The position numbers were made by a program, and so were the translations under genes. The notes under the pieces are model-generated. The model searched no databases. It was not told the origin of the DNA and was given only the letters and a program-made list of their open reading frames with translations. DNA of 48,038 nucleotides from Bacteroidales bacterium (GTDB lineage: Bacteria; Bacteroidota; Bacteroidia; Bacteroidales; UBA4181): positions 1-48,038 of the forward strand of contig JAISCQ010000274.1 in the NCBI GenBank assembly GCA_031265445.1, given 5' to 3'. Below are positions 26,970-36,509 of this stretch, piece by piece. The first letter of the stretch is position 1. Each line of letters starts with the position of its first letter.

Positions 26970-28286
26970 TTGAATTCTGATTTTTCCGCTACCGGTACAG
27001 ATCGCCTCTGCCTCCGTCCGGGCTATCCGGAGGTAGCGTTTTGTTGCGCCGTTGTGCCTGCTTACAATAACGGCGGCACATTAGAAAAGGTATTGCTCGA
27101 TGTGGCGCAGTATGTCCCGTATATTATCGTGGTGAATGACGGCTCTACCGACTGCACTGGGTCGCTGCTTTGCGATCTGCAAAAGGATCACCCTGTTTTC
27201 AGCAGACAGGCGACAGACCCATCCGAAGAACCGGTGGAAAAAGTTTTCCTGGAGGTTGTTCATCAACCGAGGAACAGGGGAAAAGGGAAGGCTTTGCAAA
27301 AAGGTTTTGAATGTGCTGTTGCAGCGGGATTTCGCTATGCCGTCACCATTGATGCCGATGGACAGCATTTTGCCGATGACATCCCCCTTTTCATCCGAAT
27401 GATCGGGAAATACCCCGACAGTTTGATTGTAGGCGCACGGAACATGCAACAGGATGGGGTTCCGGGAAAAAGCAGTTTCGGCAACCGTTTCTCCGGTTTC
27501 TGGTACAGGATCGAAACCGGTATCAAGCTCGCCGATACGCAATCGGGTTTCCGGCTATATCCGGTCGAACGTCTGAAAGGCATGCGCTTCTTTACGCGGA
27601 AGTACGAATTCGAAATTGAAGTGCTGGTACGCGCTGCCTGGAGGGGTTGCCGCATACGCTGGGTGCCGGTTAAAGTCTACTATGCGCCGGAAGAAAGCCG
27701 TGTGTCGCATTTCCGTCCTTTCCGCGATTTCATGCGCATCAGCCTGCTCAACGCTGTGCTGGTACCGGTTGCGTTCCTGTGGATCAAACCCCGCGATTTT
27801 GCGCGCAGCCTCAACCGACAAAAGATCAAACGTTTTCTTCGCCGCCAGTTGGTCAACCCGGAACACAGCGCTGCACATATCGCCTTGTCGGCAGGATTTG
27901 GCGTATTCATGGGGATCGTTCCCATCTGGGGTTACCAGCTGATCCTGGGCATCACGTTGGCCCATTTCATGAAACTCAACAAAGCCATTGTATTCATCAC
28001 GGCAAATATCAGCATCCCGCCCATGATCCCTGTGATACTGTACCTTAGTTTTCTTACCGGGGGATGGATCGCAGGCAGTCCGGCGACATCCGTTCCGGTG
28101 AACGCCATCCATCCGGATTTTGTGAAACACAACCTGTATCAATACCTTGTTGGAAGCGTATCTTTCGCTATTGCCGCAGGGGTTGCAGTTACCTTACTGG
28201 TGTGGCTGACTGTTTCCATGGCGAGAAGGAAGAACCGGTTCGGCTTTCCTGCCTCTCTTGAAGAAAAAAAACGGCAGGTAAAATAA
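26970..28286 (+). CDS. Family 2 glycosyltransferase fused to a DUF2062 membrane domain
   Basis: CAVVPAYNNGGTLEKVL...IIVVNDGSTDCTGSLL, TIDADGQH, ADTQSGFRLYP; C-terminal HIALSAGFGVFMGIVPIWGYQLILGITLAHFMKLNKAIVFITANISIPPMIP is DUF2062-like. Confidence 0.88.
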   Translation: MNSDFSATGTDRLCLRPGYPEVAFCCAVVPAYNNGGTLEKVLLDVAQYVPYIIVVNDGSTDCTGSLLCDLQKDHPVFSRQATDPSEEPVEKVFLEVVHQPRNRGKGKALQKGFECAVAAGFRYAVTIDADGQHFADDIPLFIRMIGKYPDSLIVGARNMQQDGVPGKSSFGNRFSGFWYRIETGIKLADTQSGFRLYPVERLKGMRFFTRKYEFEIEVLVRAAWRGCRIRWVPVKVYYAPEESRVSHFRPFRDFMRISLLNAVLVPVAFLWIKPRDFARSLNRQKIKRFLRRQLVNPEHSAAHIALSAGFGVFMGIVPIWGYQLILGITLAHFMKLNKAIVFITANISIPPMIPVILYLSFLTGGWIAGSPATSVPVNAIHPDFVKHNLYQYLVGSVSFAIAAGVAVTLLVWLTVSMARRKNRFGFPASLEEKKRQVK

Positions 28287-31200
28287 GATCCCTACCAGCG
28301 AGAATAACAACCCGCCCATGGTTCCGGCGGCAAGGGCAAACCAGAAGGGTTCGCGGTGTCCGCCTGCTACAAATGGTATTAACCCGAGGATGGTCGACAG
28401 GATGGTCAGCATCACAGGCGTTATCTTGCCGTGCAAAGCCTGCATGTAGACGCGGCGTGACGAGCAGGGCGAGGTTTTCAGGTTATTGTAGTCGTTGATG
28501 ATGTAGATGGCGGCATTGACCGTAAGACCGCAAAGCAGCACCAGGGCGGCAAAACCGCCCTGGTCGAAATTCAGGTGGAACAGGTAAAAGGTGAGGAATA
28601 ACCCGATAAATGCAAACGGAACCAGGCTGATAACCGCCAGCGGTTGCCACAGCGACTCGAACAATATCGCGCAAAGCACATACATGACCACCAGGATCAA
28701 TATAATCAGCCAATACTGTTTTTTCTCCTTTTGCCACCAGCTCCAGCCCACAACTTCGGCCCTGTAGCCCAACGGCAGTATTTCGTTGGCTTCTTTCACC
28801 ATACGCTCGTGCAGGTTACTGCCAAACTTAGCCGAACCGATGTAATCGTAGCACACGTTCATGACATATTGCTGATCTTCCTTACATATCTCCATCTGCT
28901 CGGCCTCTTTCACCATCTCGCTGGTCGCCGATAACTTCAGATAAGCATCGCCGGTATGCAGCATGTTGTTGTACAGCGACCACCGGTCGGTTTCGGCCAA
29001 TTGTTTTGCCCGATACTTGATGTATTGGTAGGTTCCGTCGATGACTGCGCCCGAAGCTACCTGTTCGTTGCCGGCAGCGTCGCGCACCATGCCGAAATAC
29101 GTGGGCAGCGAGATGCCGTTCATGGCTATCCGCCTGATGTCAGGCGTCAGGGTGAACTCGCGGTTGATATTCTTCTCCCATGTGTAACGGCTCATCAGGT
29201 TCACTTCCTTGATACGCGGGTATTGCAGCAATTTCAGGCGGATATCCTCGGCATAACCGTACAGCTGGTCAAAATTGTACCCGTAAAGCTGTATACGGTA
29301 CTGTCCGTTGGTTTCATACATGCGGTTCGAGAATCCGTCGCCTACGCCATAGACCGACCAGTCGGAAGCGCCGGAATTGATGCTCCAGGTCGTCAACTGA
29401 CTCTTGAGCTGGTACGGGAAATAGCCAAATTCGTGTTCTTTCTTAAATGTGATGCTGATACTGGCGTTTTGAGCGCTGTATATGTTTGTCTGGAAACGGT
29501 CTATTTCCTTAAATCCCGACAGGTACTGTTCCAACGCTTCCATCGACCGGTTCATTTGCACAATGGTGGAGCCGGGCGGCATGTTGGCGTATACATTCAG
29601 TGTGGTACGTTCACGATTGGGATTCCACTGTGATCCTTCGTACACGAACTGTACGAACAGCCGCAAACTACCGCCCAATGCCTTATCGACAATCGGTTTG
29701 GCTTTTTCCGTGTACCATGAACTGCCCAGCGTTTTGTTGTAAATGCCTGCCCAGCGGCTTTTGCCTTCGATTTTATTAGGCAGCAGGAACACCGGCAGTC
29801 CAAACCCAAGGATAAGCAGCATCCATGCGATCCAGCTTCGACGCCGTATCCCCGAAAGAGCGGAAGTATAAATACGCGAAACGAAAGCCGCAGACCGGCG
29901 AAGTTTTTTCTTTCCACTCTTTCTGATGCGAAAGCTTTTTAACGGAATCATGTCATGTGCCTGCGGAAGGGGTAGAAAAGAAAGTTTTTTCCCGGAAACC
30001 AGCTTCTCATATAGCGCCGGCGTGAGAAACCAGGCGCTGGCTAATGATACCAGCAGGTTGATGATCACCACGATGGCAAAATCAGTCAGGTCGAGCTTGA
30101 TCCGTTCGTCCAGGAAAAAGACTGCTGAAAGCGAAATGGCCGTGGTAAGCGTTGCCGCCAGGATCGCCATGAATACGCGCCGGTTGCCGCGGCTGCGGAT
30201 ATGCTCTACCATCACAATGGTATTGTCGATGATCAAGCCCAGCGAAATGGTGATGCCTGCCAGCGAATAAAGGTGGATTTCGATATGCAGCAGGTAATAC
30301 AGTCCCAGCGCAATGCAGATATTGGCCGTAATGCTCAGCAGGATGATCGCCAGGAAACGGAATTTACGCGTAACGATCAGGATAAACAGCAGCAAAATAC
30401 AAATCGTAGCGACCGTGCGCATGTATATCTTGCCCAGTTCGTCACTGATGTATTCGGTTGAGTCGTAGGTGTTCAGCATGGAATAGCCTCCGGGAATCAA
30501 CGATTCCATGGCTGCCAGTTTTGCCTTTATCTGCTGCGCCAGTACAATATGATTGGCTTGCGACGAGGCGTATATCACTAAGTTGATCGTATTCATCCCA
30601 TTGATACGGTAATACGAAGTCGGTTCCTGTTCGGTATGCCGCACGGTGGCGACATCGCCAAGCCGTATTACCCGCCCGTCAGCCGACTGCAAAGGTATCT
30701 CCTCGAAACGGATGCGATGGGCATCGGCATTTCCCACAGTAAGCTGCATCCATGCTTTACGCCCCTTGTCGTCCACATCCTGCACCATGCCGAGCGGCTC
30801 CACATTATAGTGGCGATCGATGGCCTGTTGCAACGAACGCGGCGTAAGGCCGACGGCCCGGAACTGCACGGCGTCATACTCGATCATCCACTCGTAGGGC
30901 GAAGCGCCATACACGGCAATGCGGTTAACTCCTTCAATCTGCGCCAGCACAGGCTTGATCTGCTCCTCGGCATACTGTTGAATACCGGCAGGGTTGGCCG
31001 ACGCCTGCAACGAATATACCAGCAATGCTTTTTCCTGTTCGTTGTTCGGCCGGTTGAGCGACAGTGTCGGGAAACTTACTCCTTCGGGCAGCTTGGGGTA
31101 AAGTTGCCGTATGGCTGATGCCACCTCGAAGCGGGCGGCATCCATATCTACCGTTTTGTCGAACTCGATGGTGATATATCCGCTGTTGTTGCGCGAGGTG

Positions 31201-31427
31201 GACGAAATCTTGCGAATGCCGCGGATACGGTTCAGTCCTCCTTCGAGCAGCGAGGTTGCCTCCTGTTCCACAACCCTTCCCGATACGTTGGGCCACGAAT
31301 AACTCACCGTAACCGACGGCAACGTACGCGAAGGCTGCCACTGTACCCGCAACAGCGGCAGAAAGGCCAACCCTGCGATGCTGAGCGTCGCCCAGATGAG
31401 CAATACAGTGAAGGTTGAGAGTTTCAT
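28194..31427 (-). CDS. RND superfamily efflux transporter permease (AcrB/HAE-like)
   Basis: PSVTVSYSWPNVSGRVVEQEATSLLEGGLNRIRGIRKISSTS, ISLGLIIDNTIVMVEHIRSRG, LCGLTVNAAIYIINDYN, MLTILSTILGLIPFV. Confidence 0.93.
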   Translation of the reverse strand: MKLSTFTVLLIWATLSIAGLAFLPLLRVQWQPSRTLPSVTVSYSWPNVSGRVVEQEATSLLEGGLNRIRGIRKISSTSRNNSGYITIEFDKTVDMDAARFEVASAIRQLYPKLPEGVSFPTLSLNRPNNEQEKALLVYSLQASANPAGIQQYAEEQIKPVLAQIEGVNRIAVYGASPYEWMIEYDAVQFRAVGLTPRSLQQAIDRHYNVEPLGMVQDVDDKGRKAWMQLTVGNADAHRIRFEEIPLQSADGRVIRLGDVATVRHTEQEPTSYYRINGMNTINLVIYASSQANHIVLAQQIKAKLAAMESLIPGGYSMLNTYDSTEYISDELGKIYMRTVATICILLLFILIVTRKFRFLAIILLSITANICIALGLYYLLHIEIHLYSLAGITISLGLIIDNTIVMVEHIRSRGNRRVFMAILAATLTTAISLSAVFFLDERIKLDLTDFAIVVIINLLVSLASAWFLTPALYEKLVSGKKLSFLPLPQAHDMIPLKSFRIRKSGKKKLRRSAAFVSRIYTSALSGIRRRSWIAWMLLILGFGLPVFLLPNKIEGKSRWAGIYNKTLGSSWYTEKAKPIVDKALGGSLRLFVQFVYEGSQWNPNRERTTLNVYANMPPGSTIVQMNRSMEALEQYLSGFKEIDRFQTNIYSAQNASISITFKKEHEFGYFPYQLKSQLTTWSINSGASDWSVYGVGDGFSNRMYETNGQYRIQLYGYNFDQLYGYAEDIRLKLLQYPRIKEVNLMSRYTWEKNINREFTLTPDIRRIAMNGISLPTYFGMVRDAAGNEQVASGAVIDGTYQYIKYRAKQLAETDRWSLYNNMLHTGDAYLKLSATSEMVKEAEQMEICKEDQQYVMNVCYDYIGSAKFGSNLHERMVKEANEILPLGYRAEVVGWSWWQKEKKQYWLIILILVVMYVLCAILFESLWQPLAVISLVPFAFIGLFLTFYLFHLNFDQGGFAALVLLCGLTVNAAIYIINDYNNLKTSPCSSRRVYMQALHGKITPVMLTILSTILGLIPFVAGGHREPFWFALAAGTMGGLLFSLVGILFYLPFFFFKRGRKAEPVLPSRHGNSQPHQ

Positions 31428-31480
31428 CGGTTATGAGTTATTTTGAGGATCAGTAACAATGCCTGCTTTTTCCATTTCCG

Positions 31481-32254
31481 TCATTTTTTCCATTCGTAAA
31501 ACCGTACCCAGTCGATGTGCATCTCCACGGGCAGGTCGTTTGCATCTACTTCGCCCACCCAGGAACCGCCCAGCTGCATATCGAGCAACAGGTAGAAAGG
31601 CCGGTCAAACGGAAACTGTCCCTCCAGATCGGTTTCGATACGCGGATAGTTCATGGTACGTTTACCGTTCACGTTGAGTACCAGGCTATCGGAGTATAAC
31701 TCAATGCCATATATGTTGTATTCGTCCTTGCGGATGGGCGCCGTAATTCCCTGTTGGGGCTCTTTCTGCTTGAGCGTATAGGTATAGTATGAATGAACGG
31801 TTTGGTAGGCAACCGTATCGCCGTTGAGCCGTTCCATGATGTCTATTTCGCCGCCGTAAGGCCATTGTTCATTATCGAAAGGCAGCAGCCAGAAAGCCGG
31901 CCACGCTCCCTGAGCATTCCCTAACCTGGCGCGAATCTCGATCTTACCGTGGTAAAATGATTTTTTGTCCCTGGTATAAACGCCTCCTGTAATGAAAGGC
32001 GCCGTATCGTCCGGCAATCCGGGATTCACCATTCCCCGCAGCACCAGGCAGCCGTTCTTAACATCGTACAGCGCATCGTCATCGGACATGTGACGCTGCC
32101 ACTCGGGACCTCCACGGGGTATTTTACTCCATACGGTTCTGTCGATCACACCATCCTTATTGAAATTCTCTTCCCAAACGAGTTTCCAGCCCGGCCTGCA
32201 TGAAAACATGATGACTGCAAGGAAAAAAAATAATAAAATATTGATTCTGCTCAT
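31481..32254 (-). CDS. Glycoside hydrolase family 16 lipoprotein (beta-glucanase/laminarinase-like)
   Basis: Catalytic GGEIDIMERL (ExDxxE), WPAFWLLP, HIDWVRFYEW; lipobox MFSC. Confidence 0.9.
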   Translation of the reverse strand: MSRINILLFFFLAVIMFSCRPGWKLVWEENFNKDGVIDRTVWSKIPRGGPEWQRHMSDDDALYDVKNGCLVLRGMVNPGLPDDTAPFITGGVYTRDKKSFYHGKIEIRARLGNAQGAWPAFWLLPFDNEQWPYGGEIDIMERLNGDTVAYQTVHSYYTYTLKQKEPQQGITAPIRKDEYNIYGIELYSDSLVLNVNGKRTMNYPRIETDLEGQFPFDRPFYLLLDMQLGGSWVGEVDANDLPVEMHIDWVRFYEWKK

Positions 32255-32330
32255 GTGGTACTTGTGAAATCTTCAATGGTCATTTTTGCAGACCCATTGC
32301 GATCAGGCTTTTATAAAAATATTTGAAATA

Positions 32331-32338
32331 CAAAGATA
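32331..32338 (-). promoter_or_regulatory. -7 promoter element (TATCTTTG) for GH16 gene
   Basis: caaagata on + strand. Confidence 0.5.
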
Positions 32339-32368
32339 TTAATTTTGTCAAAAAGTCAGCATGTTTAC

Positions 32369-32376
32369 TATTTTTG
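32369..32376 (+). promoter_or_regulatory. -7 promoter element TATTTTTG for the DUF5040-like gene
   Basis: tatttttgc, with TTTG about 21 bp upstream. Confidence 0.5.
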
Positions 32377-32423
32377 CAATGACAAAAACGGAGCATGTTT
32401 TTTAACCGAATCAATGTCTTACA

Positions 32424-33271
32424 ATGAAAAAAGGTATTCTTTTCCTGTTATCCTGTTTGTTTTTTCTCTCGGCATCTGCTCAAAGCAAGCCGGCACAAAC
32501 AGCTGAATATCACATCCTGCTTTCGGGAGCATCGTTTGCATCGCCCGAAAACGGCTGGTTTGAGATGGGATGTACTGCGTTGAACGCCCGTCCCGTTAAC
32601 CGGGCTACAGGAGGCGAGTCCATTGCCAATACCGCCAATAAGATGAACCTCGGTGTGATGTACACCGGGGAAGAACTGGAAACACTGGATGCGTTCGTCA
32701 TCATGCAGGTTCACGATCGTGACGTTGTCAACGAAAGCGGCCTGCTCGAAAACTTCAGGGATTACAGGATTCCTTCCACACGGGGCGATTATGCTGCGGC
32801 TTTCGATTATGTGATCAAGCGATATATCAGCGATTGCTATGAGTTACGTAACGATCCGAATTCGAAATATTACGGAAGCAAAGCAGGGAAACCGGCTCTG
32901 ATTGTTTTGTGTACCGATTGGCACGACGCCCGTACTACCTACAATGCTTCCGTACGGAAGCTTGCCGGGAAATGGGGACTTCCGCTGGTGGAATTCGACA
33001 GGAACATCGGTTTTTCGAAAAATTCGCTGCATCCGGTAACCCGGGATCAGTACAGCCTGTTGTATTCGCCCGACACACAGGTCATCGACAGCGTGATATA
33101 CGGCTGGCACACAGACGTACCGTATGAAAAGAACGGACACTTGTCGTCATCGACAGCGTGATATACGGCTGGCACCCGTTCCGCGGCGACGATTCGTTTA
33201 TCCAGCAGCGCATGGCGGCTGTTTTTGCCGATTTGATGCGGAAAATACTGCCGGTACGGCCCATCGAGTAG
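32424..33271 (+). pseudogene. DUF5040-like (SGNH-hydrolase-like) secreted protein, frameshifted by a duplication/insertion near the 3' end
   Basis: Frame 1 ORF 32424-33161 ends VIDSVIYGWHTDVPYEKNGHLSSSTA*; after a second 30-bp copy of the VIDSVIYGWH coding DNA, another frame continues PFRGDDSFIQQRMAAVFADLMRKILPVRPIE* to 33271. Confidence 0.8.
33081..33175 (+). repeat. 30-bp exact direct repeat (gtcatcgacagcgtgatatacggctggcac) separated by 35 bp
   Basis: Copies at 33081-33110 and 33146-33175; offset 65 bp (not a multiple of 3). Confidence 0.97.
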
Positions 33272-33286
33272 GATCGTCTCTTTCAA

Positions 33287-33691
33287 TCACTGCATGACCC
33301 GCAGTTCCTTATCGCGCACAAACTTTACATGTTTCAGCTGTTTCTTAAGGCGGGGATCGGCCCGGAAACATATTTTGCGCGCCTCTACACGGTGCGGCAT
33401 ACAATCGTTGGGATGGTCGTAGCCGTCGCTTGAAACCGACAGGGTGAAAATGCCCAGCCCGTCGATCCGCACGCTGTAACCGTCGTGTAAAGATGTTTCG
33501 AGAATCTCTACCAGACCTATAATGGTGGCGAAAATATCGCCGGATGTAAGCGACGATCTTTCCGAAAGCCTTTTGGCAATCCACCTCAGATCTATTTCTC
33601 CCGTTCGTACCGGCACTGCGTAATACCGCGGCGCGGCGCGCTTGTTGATGTTGTCCGGCTTGGTCTTTACCCTGTATTTGATAGCCATCAT
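33287..33691 (-). CDS. HU/IHF-like histone-family DNA-binding protein (Bacteroidetes HU-related type)
   Basis: IAKRLSERSSLTSGDIFATIIGLVEILETSLHDGYSVRIDGLGIFTLSVSS matches the HU-related family seen in Bacteroidetes. Confidence 0.88.
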   Translation of the reverse strand: MMAIKYRVKTKPDNINKRAAPRYYAVPVRTGEIDLRWIAKRLSERSSLTSGDIFATIIGLVEILETSLHDGYSVRIDGLGIFTLSVSSDGYDHPNDCMPHRVEARKICFRADPRLKKQLKHVKFVRDKELRVMQ

Positions 33692-33777
33692 CGTATTGTT
33701 TTAAATGAATGTTACCTGATGAAATTTGAAATATATCCTTTCTCAAATCGAAAACGATCCGATATAATTTAGAAATA

Positions 33778-33901
33778 ACTTATGTCTAAATATTATTTAG
33801 ACTTATATCTAAAATTCATAAGACTTATATTTAAAAATACGATCACTTATATCTCACATAATTTAGATATAAATCATATATTATTTCAGATATAAGTGAT
33901 C
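33778..33901. repeat. Iteron-like direct repeats of ACTTATATCTAAA at 22-23 bp spacing plus inverted copies (AT-rich)
   Basis: ACTTATrTyTAAA-type words start at 33778, 33801, 33823 and 33845; GATCACTTATATCT (33841-33854) is perfectly inverted at 33888-33901. Confidence 0.85.
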
Positions 33902-34062
33902 ATCAAAAACTGTGCCGTATCATTTGAATTTTTATAAGGAAACCATAGGATTTTTGAACGGAGATACTGTATTTTGAACCGGAGATCCTTCCGTCGTCCT
34001 GACATATATGTTGATGGGCTATTTCTGCATGTGCCCGGGCAGGACGGTAAAATGGGACGGAG

Positions 34063-34091
34063 CCTGTCAGCCTGCTGAAACTGCTGACAGG
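34063..34091. repeat. Hairpin CCTGTCAGC-N11-GCTGACAGG
   Basis: 9-bp perfect arms, just downstream of the stop of the 511-aa PspC protein gene. Confidence 0.6.
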
Positions 34092-34112
34092 GTCGTTCCT
34101 TCATTATACTTG

Positions 34113-35648
34113 TTATTTCTCTATATCTGTTACCTGTAACCCGTTCTTTTCTGTCATCACCCAGGTACAGTCGGCATTTGAGCGCCAGCGGAGCCAGCGT
34201 CCGAGGGCGCGGTCGTTGCACAAAGTCTTGTCTGCAACAATGATGACGCCTTCGGGAACGTAAAGTACCACATCCAGCGTCTGAAACTTCCATTTATCCT
34301 GTGGCGTTACCGTAAAATAAGGGTCAAGAGTCAGCGCCGAATCGCGCGCATCTACGGTATATGCAATGTTTTCCGCATACTGGTATGCAGCGCGCTTGCT
34401 TTCGCCCTGCGACTCGCGGTTGAGCCTCAGCTTTACCTGCCCGTCTTCGCTTTTATGCACGCGCAGGCTTGGCTTACCATAGAAACAACGGTTGTCTTTG
34501 TCGAAATAAACCTCCATCGGGTTGTTCGAAATCTGCAAGCTCGACGGGGCTACGGCCAGGAAGATCGTATCCGACGGGGCTAACTGCCGCGTTTCCACAA
34601 TCTGATCGTTGCGCCAGGCAAAGTTACGCGCTTGCGAGAGACATACAATGATGCCCGTTACAATTGCAATGACCCACAATACGGACAATGCTACATGCAG
34701 CAGTTTGCGCTTCACCCTGAACCCGACAATCAGCCTGGCTCCCCAGAATATGAGTGCGAATACCGGCAATACCGCCACCAGGATCATACAGATCAGCAAA
34801 AAAGTATACGATGCGGGCGTAATAATATGGCGGAACAGTTCGGTGAACGACAGGAAATCCCAGTCCACCATACTGTTGAAAGCAAGATCCTGTATAAAGA
34901 TCAGGACAATCAGGCCAATGGCGATGCAAATGCCCCAGCATAACATGAATAATCCCAGAAGGACGCCAAGTATGCGTCCGGAAACATCGAATACCTTGCC
35001 GAGAAATTCGCCGGCTTCGTTCAGGAAGTTACGGAACGATTGCGAGAGCGATGGATCGGAAAGATTTTCCTTGATGATTTTCTCAATATTACTGATGGTC
35101 ACCGGTTCGCCGCTCATTTCGAGTTTTTGCGCGGTTGTTTTGGCTTTGGGAATGATGATCCACAGGAGCGCGTAAAATGCGATCGATAAGCCGTAGAAAA
35201 ATGCGACGGCAAGGAATACCAGGCGCAGGGCAAGCGGACTGATCCCCAGCCATGCTGCAATGCCGGAACAAACGCCGCCGATATAGCGCTGATCGGGATC
35301 GCGATAGAGCCGTCGACGTATGGACTTTCCCGGTTGCTGCGCCGGTTGTGGAGGAGTCGCGGTTCCGGCTTCGAAATCCGCATCGGCGCCGACAATATCT
35401 TCCGGCGTACCGAGTGTCTGGATCACCTTCGTTACATCCGCCAGTGTGATTACCTGCCCGGTTCCGCCATTCCGCTCGGCAAACAGTTCGGAGATACGCG
35501 CCTCTATATCGGTAATAATTTCGCGGCCTCCCTGCTCCTGCTCAAAATATTCGCCCAATGCATCGAGATACGAGCCAAGTTTGCCGAATGCATCGTCGTC
35601 GATACTGAAAACAATACCATTGATATTGATGGTTTCTACACGTTTCAT
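34113..35648 (-). CDS. PspC-domain membrane protein (long form)
   Basis: SIRRRLYRDPDQRYIGGVCSGIAAWLGISPLALRLVFLAVAFFYGLSIAFYALLWIIIPKA (PspC), additional TM helices and C-terminal soluble domain. Confidence 0.88.
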   Translation of the reverse strand: MKRVETININGIVFSIDDDAFGKLGSYLDALGEYFEQEQGGREIITDIEARISELFAERNGGTGQVITLADVTKVIQTLGTPEDIVGADADFEAGTATPPQPAQQPGKSIRRRLYRDPDQRYIGGVCSGIAAWLGISPLALRLVFLAVAFFYGLSIAFYALLWIIIPKAKTTAQKLEMSGEPVTISNIEKIIKENLSDPSLSQSFRNFLNEAGEFLGKVFDVSGRILGVLLGLFMLCWGICIAIGLIVLIFIQDLAFNSMVDWDFLSFTELFRHIITPASYTFLLICMILVAVLPVFALIFWGARLIVGFRVKRKLLHVALSVLWVIAIVTGIIVCLSQARNFAWRNDQIVETRQLAPSDTIFLAVAPSSLQISNNPMEVYFDKDNRCFYGKPSLRVHKSEDGQVKLRLNRESQGESKRAAYQYAENIAYTVDARDSALTLDPYFTVTPQDKWKFQTLDVVLYVPEGVIIVADKTLCNDRALGRWLRWRSNADCTWVMTEKNGLQVTDIEK

Positions 35649-35663
35649 TTTTGTTTGATTTGA

Positions 35664-36002
35664 TTAGATTGTTTGACGATTGTTACGAAGTTTATTCACC
35701 GAGTCGACCAGTTCCTGCCACGACGCGTCGAGGTCGGCCAGGAAACGCCTGCCTTCCCCGGTGATGGTGTAATACTTGCGCGGCGGACCCTGCGTCGACT
35801 CTTCCCAGCGGTAGGCCAGCAACCCGGCATTTTTCTGTCGGGTGAGCAGCGGGTATAATGTCCCTTCTACGACGATCATCTGCGCCTCTTTCAGCCGGTT
35901 GATAATGTCGGAAGCGTATGCATCGCCGTCAGACAATACGCAGAGGATACAATATTCCAGTATTCCTTTGCGCATCTGGGCTTTTACATTTTCGGCGCTC
36001 AT
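35664..36002 (-). CDS. PadR family transcriptional regulator
   Basis: MRKGILEYCILCVLSDGDAYASDIINRLKEAQMIVVEGTLYPLLTRQKNAGLLAYRWEESTQGPPRKYYTITGEGRRFL. Confidence 0.95.
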   Translation of the reverse strand: MSAENVKAQMRKGILEYCILCVLSDGDAYASDIINRLKEAQMIVVEGTLYPLLTRQKNAGLLAYRWEESTQGPPRKYYTITGEGRRFLADLDASWQELVDSVNKLRNNRQTI

Positions 36003-36004
36003 GG

Positions 36005-36448
36005 TCAGGCGATTAACATTTTAGGAGCCCTGGGAATAATGATCCAAAGGATGATGTACAGCCAGAAACCCAGAGTGCCCAGGAAGCCGGCAATCACAAA
36101 AAGCACCCGTACGATCACAGGATCAATTTCAAAATAATCGCCCAAACCGGTACATACGCCGGCAATCATCTTGTCCTTCGGCTGGCGGTACAACCTTTTC
36201 CCGCCGATTGCCGATGTGGCTGCCTGATATTCCGATGCCGAAAAACCAAGCTGATACAGCGCATCCACCACGTCAGGATAAGTGACAACCGGTTTGCCGC
36301 CGAGTTTTTGCTCCAGCCGATCGGCTACCTGTGCTTCCAGTTCCTGCTTCTTCCACTGGGCGTTCAATACATTATTTAAATATGCATAAGCATCTTCCTC
36401 TATTTGAAACATCTTAGTACCAAGATGAATCGAAATAACTTTTTTCAT
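36005..36448 (-). CDS. PspC-domain protein (short form)
   Basis: KRLYRQPKDKMIAGVCTGLGDYFEIDPVIVRVLFVIAGFLGTLGFWLYIILWIIIPRA. Confidence 0.9.
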   Translation of the reverse strand: MKKVISIHLGTKMFQIEEDAYAYLNNVLNAQWKKQELEAQVADRLEQKLGGKPVVTYPDVVDALYQLGFSASEYQAATSAIGGKRLYRQPKDKMIAGVCTGLGDYFEIDPVIVRVLFVIAGFLGTLGFWLYIILWIIIPRAPKMLIA

Positions 36449-36491
36449 GACATTTAATTATTTTAATGATGATGAATTAAAAATGACAATG

Positions 36492-36499
36492 CAAAGATA
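36492..36499 (-). promoter_or_regulatory. -7 promoter element (TATCTTTG) for the pspC-padR-pspC operon
   Basis: caaagata on + strand, 44-51 bp upstream of the start at 36448. Confidence 0.6.
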
Positions 36500-36509
36500 T
36501 GATAAATTT

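Noticed and set aside
33778-33901. CRISPR array or plasmid origin
   Set aside because: Repeat words too short, gaps about 9 bp, no cas or rep genes; kept only as an iteron-like regulatory region.
33886-34293. 135-aa - strand ORF overlapping the end of the PspC gene
   Set aside because: Out-of-frame overlap with the well-supported 34113-35648 gene; no motifs.
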